This document shows, piece after piece, positions 59,513-64,000 of a stretch of DNA of 64,000 nucleotides. A program made the translations under genes and the position numbers. The first letter of the stretch is position 1, and every line of letters begins with the position of its first letter. The stretch is from NCBI GenBank assembly GCA_028277985.1, contig JANQFG010000273.1, forward strand, positions 1-64,000. The letters run 5' to 3'. The notes under the pieces are model-generated. The model was not told the origin of the DNA and did not search any database. It saw nothing but the letters and a program-made list of their open reading frames with translations. This DNA is from a bacterium. Its GTDB lineage: Bacteria; Desulfobacterota; DSWW01.

Positions 59513-61830
59513 GAGGCATCTCCTTTCCTGGCTCGCAATTTGAGCAGCCCGTAGACGCCGACCCCGGCCACAGAGAGAACCGTGATCTCGCCCATCGTGT
59601 CAAAACCACGGAAGTCGACCAGGATGACGTTCACGATGTTGTGCCCCTTTGCCAGCGTATAGCTGTGTTCGGAGAAGTAGGACGAAATGCTCGGCTTCCA
59701 CTGGACCTTGACCGCCGTCAAGATCAGGGCTGTCATCAGGCCCCCCGTGGCAAGGGCAATCGAGGCGTCGAGCAGGCGCATGCCCGCCGACCGGCTCAAG
59801 ACGACGAATCGGGGCAGTCGGAAGAAGACCAAAACGAAGAGGATCACTGTGAGGGTTTCCACGAGGATCTGGGTCATGGCCAGGTCCGGAGCGCCGAAGA
59901 ACAGGAAGATCAGCCCCACCCCATAGCCCACGACCCCGAGGGCAATCACCGTGGCCAGACGGTTCCTGGACCGGACCGCCGCAAGGGCGGCCACCAGCAT
60001 CACGACCACAAGCCCGGCCTCGTAGAACCGAACATCCAGAACCGTGTCCGGCCAGGAGAACCCCGCCCGAAAGAAGAGCGTGTACCCCGCGAGACCCACC
60101 GTGGCGAACAGCACGAAGAGCAGGTATCGATTCAGATAGCCGCTCTGGAAGACCCGGGTCACCATCCGGGCAAGACCTATCGTTCCGTCCAGTAGGTGAA
60201 AGTACCCTCTTGCCGGCCCCACCGGAGCAAGGCCCCGGGCGAGGGCCCCCATCGCATTGCAGAGGGGTTTTCGGATCGCGAAAACGGTCAGGCCCGCGGC
60301 AAAGGTGACCAGACTCAACGCCACCGCTGTGTTCCACCCATGCCACAGAGCGAGATGGGTCTCCACCGGGCGCCCCAGAACCGCGGAAGCCGCCCGCAGG
60401 ACGAAATCATGGCCCACGGCACCGGGAGCGAGGCCCGCTATCAGCCCAAGTGAGCCTAGAATCAAGGGGCCGATCCACAGATCGACCGATCCTTCGTGAG
60501 GATGATGAGGCGTCTCCTTCAATTGACCGAAGAACGGGCGAATCCCCACGATCAGGCCAATGGCAACGAAAAGCAGGTTCGCTACCAGGGAAGCGCAGAC
60601 GATGAATCCCTGGGCCGTGGTCGATTCCAGGGATGCCACGTAGATCGCCTCTTTGCCGATGAATCCGAAGAAAGGAGGGATCCCCGCCATGGAGAGGGCT
60701 GCCAAACCGGCCGCAAGTGCGGTGATCGGCATGGCCTGTCGGAGGCCCCCCAGCTCGTTCACATCCCGAGTGCCGGTTCCGTGGTCCACGGCGCCGGCCG
60801 TGAGAAAGAGAGTACCCTTGTACAGGCCATGAACCAGGAGATAGGCCATGGCCGCTTCCGCGGCCCGGGCGGTGCCCAGACCGAGCAGAAAGGTGAGCGT
60901 GCCCAGGGCACTGACCGTGGAGTAGGCGAGAATCCGTTTCAGATCGCTTTGTACCATGGCCAGGTAGGCGCCCAGCAGCATCGTCGCCGCCCCTGCCCCT
61001 ACCAGCATCCAGAACCAGACCTCGCTCCCCATGAACAGGGGATTGACCCTGGCCATGAGGTAGACTCCCGCCTTGACCATGGTCGCCGCATGCAGGTAGG
61101 TGCTCACAGGGGCCGGGGCCTCCATGGCATTCGGAAGCCAGATGTGGAACGGGAACTGTGCGCTCTTGGTGAAAGCACCGGCCAGCACCAGGAAGAGGAT
61201 GGGCAGAAACAGGTGACTGGACTGAAGGGCGTCGCCCCCCTGGGCCATCATCTGGGTCAACTCCAGCGTTCCGTAGACCTGGCCCATGAGCAGAAGACCG
61301 GCCATCAGGGCAAGGCCGCCCAGACCCGTCACCAGCAGGGCCTGTAGAGCAGCCACACGGGATGCTTCCCGCTCGTGATCGAAACCGATCAGGAAGAAAG
61401 AGCTCAGGCTCGTGAGCTCCCAGAACACGAACAGGGCAATCGCATTGTCCGACAGGACCACGCCGAGCATGGAGGCCATGAACATCAGGATATAGGCATA
61501 GAACCGGCCCAGCTGGGAATGGCCCGCCAGGTAGCCTCCCGAGTAGATGACGACCAGGGTTCCGATACCGGTGATCAGCAGGCAGAAGAGCAGGCTCAGG
61601 CCGTCCAGAAGGAAGGTGAGGTTGATGCCGAGAAAGGGAATCCATTGAAATTCGGCATGAAACGTATCCCCGTGCGCGAGGGACCCGATGTAGGAGACAA
61701 AATAGACCGTCAACGCAAAGGGCAGAGATGCAAGTATCCAGCCCGACCGGCGGGGGGCCAGACGGTGTACCCACGGTGCGACAAGAGCAAGGAAGAACCC
61801 AGAAAGAACCGCTATGAATAGGCCTGTCAT
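59509..61830 (-). CDS. mrpA: Na+/H+ antiporter subunit MrpA
   Basis: A 773-residue NuoL-like subunit with the extra C-terminal part related to NuoJ/MrpB. Seen: LFVFWELTSLSSFFLIGFDH (helix-5 Glu), SAQFPFHIWLPNAMEAPAPV, MVQSDLKRILAYSTVSALG and, near the end, NVILVDFRGFDTMGEITVLS typical of MrpA. With MrpB-G it exchanges Na+ for H+ across the membrane. Start ATG at 61830, RBS GGAAG. First gene of the operon. Confidence 0.95.
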   Translation of the reverse strand: MTGLFIAVLSGFFLALVAPWVHRLAPRRSGWILASLPFALTVYFVSYIGSLAHGDTFHAEFQWIPFLGINLTFLLDGLSLLFCLLITGIGTLVVIYSGGYLAGHSQLGRFYAYILMFMASMLGVVLSDNAIALFVFWELTSLSSFFLIGFDHEREASRVAALQALLVTGLGGLALMAGLLLMGQVYGTLELTQMMAQGGDALQSSHLFLPILFLVLAGAFTKSAQFPFHIWLPNAMEAPAPVSTYLHAATMVKAGVYLMARVNPLFMGSEVWFWMLVGAGAATMLLGAYLAMVQSDLKRILAYSTVSALGTLTFLLGLGTARAAEAAMAYLLVHGLYKGTLFLTAGAVDHGTGTRDVNELGGLRQAMPITALAAGLAALSMAGIPPFFGFIGKEAIYVASLESTTAQGFIVCASLVANLLFVAIGLIVGIRPFFGQLKETPHHPHEGSVDLWIGPLILGSLGLIAGLAPGAVGHDFVLRAASAVLGRPVETHLALWHGWNTAVALSLVTFAAGLTVFAIRKPLCNAMGALARGLAPVGPARGYFHLLDGTIGLARMVTRVFQSGYLNRYLLFVLFATVGLAGYTLFFRAGFSWPDTVLDVRFYEAGLVVVMLVAALAAVRSRNRLATVIALGVVGYGVGLIFLFFGAPDLAMTQILVETLTVILFVLVFFRLPRFVVLSRSAGMRLLDASIALATGGLMTALILTAVKVQWKPSISSYFSEHSYTLAKGHNIVNVILVDFRGFDTMGEITVLSVAGVGVYGLLKLRARKGDAS

Positions 61831-62107
61831 TCTACTTCCGGACCACTGTCAGCTGCTTCGCCGTTAGACAGAAGGAAAGGGCTGTCATTGCTTGTTTTTC
61901 GTTATATCAGATGAATCAGGCGCGAATATACCTTATGCTGAGAGGGAGTTACAGATTTTTCTGTCTTGGATGCACGCCTCCGGCGTTGAGTTGCGAAATG
62001 GAGCCCCAGGCGTTGCCAGGCAAAGGCTGCCGTGGCAGAATACCGTAACCCAGCCCTAACGGCAAAGACGGCTCAGCTGAGCAACGACGCTCGACGAGGT
62101 ATCAGAT
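61831..62107. other. divergent intergenic region between mrpA and the cytochrome b5 gene
   Basis: These 277 bases hold an AT-richer centre (about 61890-61970) and small palindromes such as CTGCCGTGGCAG and CTCAGCTGAG near 62030-62085. No clear promoter pair, riboswitch or small gene was recognised. Confidence 0.4.
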
Positions 62108-62827
62108 ATGGCTTCCGAAACGAAGGAATTCAGCCGGGAAGAACTGGCAACGCACAATGGCGAGGACCAGCCCAGCATCTACGTCGGATACGAAGGAAAG
62201 GTGTACGACGTTTCAGAGAGCAAGCTCTGGAAGACAGGACAGCATATGAAACGGCACCCTTCCGGGGTCGACCTCACGGAAGAGATCGGCGGCGCACCCC
62301 ATGGCCCCGAGGTGTTCGACAAGTTCTCACAGGTCGGCACCTTGAAACCGGAGAAGGATCCCATGGACGAGGGCGTACCGGATTTTCTGCTCGCCCTGTT
62401 CGAACAGGTTCCCATGCTGCGGCGGCATCCTCACCCGATGACCGTGCATTTTCCGCTCGTCTTCAACCTAGTCTTCCCTTTCTTCAACGTGCTCTACCTA
62501 CTCACCGGTCATGAGCCTTTCGAGAAAACCGCTTTTCACATGCTCATTCTCAATGTGCCCTCCATGCTCGTGGGGATGTCGACCGGGCCGCTGACGTGGT
62601 GGGTGAACTACGGGGCCAAGATGAGCAACAATATCAAGATCAAGCTCAGTGTCTCCTGTCTGCTCTTCATCCTAACCTTGGTCGCCTTGTTCTGGCGTAT
62701 CACGAATCCGGAGATCCTGGTCAACATGGGAACCGCGGGGTGGGCCTACCTGGCTCTTTCCTCAAGTTTTGCGGTCCTGGTCGGGATCCTCGGGTGGTTC
62801 GGGGCCAAGATGACATTCCCTCATTAG
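62108..62827 (+). CDS. cytochrome b5-like domain fused to DUF2231 membrane domain
   Basis: A 239-residue fusion. Residues about 7-80 are a prokaryotic cytochrome b5-like haem-binding domain (SREELATHNGED, VYDVSESKLWKTGQHMKRHP, VDLTEEIGGAPHG; candidate haem ligands His46/His50 and His65). Residues about 105-239 are a DUF2231-type four-helix membrane domain (HPHPMTVHFPLVFNLVFPFF), whose paired His could bind haem b too. It may be a membrane electron carrier; partner unknown. GAGG eight bases before the ATG. Followed 33 bases later by the PsiE-like gene. Confidence 0.8.
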   Translation: MASETKEFSREELATHNGEDQPSIYVGYEGKVYDVSESKLWKTGQHMKRHPSGVDLTEEIGGAPHGPEVFDKFSQVGTLKPEKDPMDEGVPDFLLALFEQVPMLRRHPHPMTVHFPLVFNLVFPFFNVLYLLTGHEPFEKTAFHMLILNVPSMLVGMSTGPLTWWVNYGAKMSNNIKIKLSVSCLLFILTLVALFWRITNPEILVNMGTAGWAYLALSSSFAVLVGILGWFGAKMTFPH

Positions 62828-62860
62828 ACGGCGTCACCTACTGACGAAGGGAAGCGTGCC

Positions 62861-63346
62861 ATGCCTGAACGCAAACCCATCTTCAACATGCGCAGTCTTC
62901 AGGATCTGAAGCTGCTCGCCTCTCTCGACGGCTTCAAACGAGTCCTGGTCTTCTTTATCACCTTCATGATGGGGCTCGTCCTCCTCCTCGCTACCATCGA
63001 CCTGGGCTACAACCTCTACAAAGATATCGTGGATCATCCCCCCTATTTTCTCCTCAGCATCAACGAACTGCTCGACCTGTTCGGGATCTTTCTCCTGGTC
63101 CTGATCGGAATCGAGCTGTTCGAGACCCTGGAGATCTACATCAAGGAGAACGTGATCCACATCGAGGTGGTTCTCACCGTTGCCCTGATCGCTCTCGCGC
63201 GGAAGGTGATCATCCTCGACGTGAAGAAGCTGGAGAGCGGCACGATCCTCGGCATCGCGGCCCTGGTCCTGGCTCTGTCGATTGGCTACTACCTGGTCCG
63301 GAAGGCTTTCCAGTTCGATACGGATGACAAATCCGGGAGACATTGA
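62861..63346 (+). CDS. PsiE-family membrane protein
   Basis: A 161-residue, four-helix protein of the phosphate-starvation-inducible PsiE family (LLSINELLDLFGIFLLVLIG, IELFETLEIYIKEN, VLTVALIALARKVIILD). Function of the family is poorly defined. No Pho box is visible. Cotranscribed with the cytochrome b5/DUF2231 gene to judge by spacing. Confidence 0.85.
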   Translation: MPERKPIFNMRSLQDLKLLASLDGFKRVLVFFITFMMGLVLLLATIDLGYNLYKDIVDHPPYFLLSINELLDLFGIFLLVLIGIELFETLEIYIKENVIHIEVVLTVALIALARKVIILDVKKLESGTILGIAALVLALSIGYYLVRKAFQFDTDDKSGRH

Positions 63347-63355
63347 GTGCACTGC

Positions 63356-63373
63356 AGGGGTCAAACCCCTTTT
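63356..63373 (+). terminator. short stem-loop with T tail after psiE-like gene
   Basis: AGGGG (63356-63360), loop TCAAA, CCCCT (63366-63370) then TTT. A small intrinsic-terminator-like element 10 bases after the stop; only five pairs, so its efficiency is uncertain. Confidence 0.45.
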
Positions 63374-63452
63374 CTTCGACTTTTCAAGTAGTCTTGCTCT
63401 TGGTGTTGAGCTTGGTCATAACACTCAACCGAACCAACTACGGGGGTGGACA

Positions 63453-64000
63453 GTGGGAAAACCCTCAGGATCGACCGCGGATGGTCTCCCCACGGGTCAT
63501 CCGGGGCAAGACGGAACATGGCTCCGGCAGGACATCCACCGGATCAGCGCAAGGCTGGCAATCCTAGCCCTGTTCTGGTCGGTTCTGTCGGGTGGAAACA
63601 GAGAATCCTGGGTCATCGGCGGACCCGTGGTCCTCATTGCGACCGCCTGGAGTCATATGATTTCCGGTCGAGTCAGGCATCCGTTGCGGCCGGTGGGGCT
63701 GATCAGGTTCCTGCCCTTCTTCTTGTGGCGCTCCTTCTGCGCCAGTATCGATGTGGCTCGGCGGGCACTGCACCCGAAAGTCCTGCTGGATCCGGCCTTG
63801 TTGGATTTCACCTTGCACCTGCCTGTCGGGGCACCCCGCCTCTTCATGGCAAATGTGGTAAGCCTGCTGCCCGGAACCCTGAGTGCGGAGTTGGCAGGAG
63901 ACCGGTTGAGGGTGCACGTGCTGGACACCCGGACCGACTTCTTCGAGGATTTGCAGAGCCTGGAGATCCGGGTCGCCCGCATTTTCGCTCTTTCACCCTT
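63453..64000 (+). CDS. second MrpE-like Na+/H+ antiporter subunit (partial)
   Basis: A frame of 182 complete codons open to the window edge, beginning with GTG at 63453 after GGGGGTGG. It reads WLRQDIHRISARLAILALFW, then PVGLIRFLPFFLWRSFCASI and DVARRALHPKVLLDPALLDF, and the MrpE signature NVVSLLPGTLSAELAGDRLR with HVLD, clearly homologous to mrpE at 56598-57074 but diverged. The N-terminal 25 residues (GKPSGSTADGLPTGHPGQDG) look non-conserved, so the true start may be later. It suggests a second, plus-strand Mrp-type locus continuing to the right. Confidence 0.8.
   Translation, partial: MGKPSGSTADGLPTGHPGQDGTWLRQDIHRISARLAILALFWSVLSGGNRESWVIGGPVVLIATAWSHMISGRVRHPLRPVGLIRFLPFFLWRSFCASIDVARRALHPKVLLDPALLDFTLHLPVGAPRLFMANVVSLLPGTLSAELAGDRLRVHVLDTRTDFFEDLQSLEIRVARIFALSP

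Overview
The window is GC-rich bacterial DNA with dense, mostly minus-strand operons. It looks like a member of the former Deltaproteobacteria (Desulfobacterota/Myxococcota-like). This is inferred from the gene mix: desulfoferrodoxin, rubrerythrin, rubredoxin, an alternative complex III, a NuoB-C-D fusion, MopE-type metal-binding secreted proteins with CFI-box C-termini, and a selenocysteine-type in-frame TGA. The cell appears to combine oxygen respiration, probably at low oxygen, with anaerobe-style oxygen detoxification. No rRNA, tRNA, CRISPR array, intact transposon or phage was recognised.

Layout. 1-348: left edge with an inverted repeat and no firm gene. 349-3786: metallo-beta-lactamase-fold hydrolase, a large secreted CFI-box protein, rubredoxin. 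3981-18346 (minus): complete 12-gene nuo operon (complex I) with nuoB, nuoC and nuoD fused, behind a clear promoter and three helically phased GTTCGAAY boxes. 18458-21592: thioredoxin-domain YyaL-like protein and a MetE-like protein. 21732-23807 (minus): ferritin, desulfoferrodoxin, thiol peroxidase and rubrerythrin genes, behind a near-consensus promoter with Fur/PerR-like operators. 24291-26434: an aldo/keto-reductase-fold protein that seems to lack its catalytic tetrad, a coupled 42-residue peptide, and a PAS histidine kinase.

26754-32364 (plus): CitE-family lyase, methylsuccinyl-CoA dehydrogenase, mesaconyl-CoA hydratase and crotonyl-CoA carboxylase/reductase, four steps of the ethylmalonyl-CoA pathway of acetyl-CoA assimilation. 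32383-42278: secreted M6 protease with CFI-box, GNAT, MDR reductase, lipoprotein, 1239-residue beta-helix/MopE protein, radical SAM protein. 42401-43100: small secreted coiled-coil protein and a rhodanese interrupted by an in-frame TGA that is best read as selenocysteine, with a hairpin of bSECIS type after it.

43122-55878 (minus): alternative complex III genes (actB, C, D, F, A) run directly into cbb3-type oxidase genes (ccoN, a di-haem ccoO fusion, ccoS-like), two small membrane proteins, a mono-haem cytochrome and the copper ATPase FixI/CcoI. 55952-61830 (minus): complete mrpABCDEFG Na+/H+ antiporter. 62108-64000 (plus): cytochrome-b5/DUF2231 membrane protein, PsiE-like protein, and the start of a second MrpE gene cut by the window edge.

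How it fits together (inference): complex I passes NADH electrons to quinone, the act complex passes quinol electrons through its cytochromes to the neighbouring cbb3 oxidase, and Mrp exchanges the proton gradient for a sodium gradient. The rubrerythrin-peroxidase-superoxide reductase-ferritin operon handles oxygen by-products. The ethylmalonyl-CoA genes suggest growth on acetate or compounds degraded to acetyl-CoA without a glyoxylate shunt. All functional calls come from reading motifs and gene order; no database search was run.
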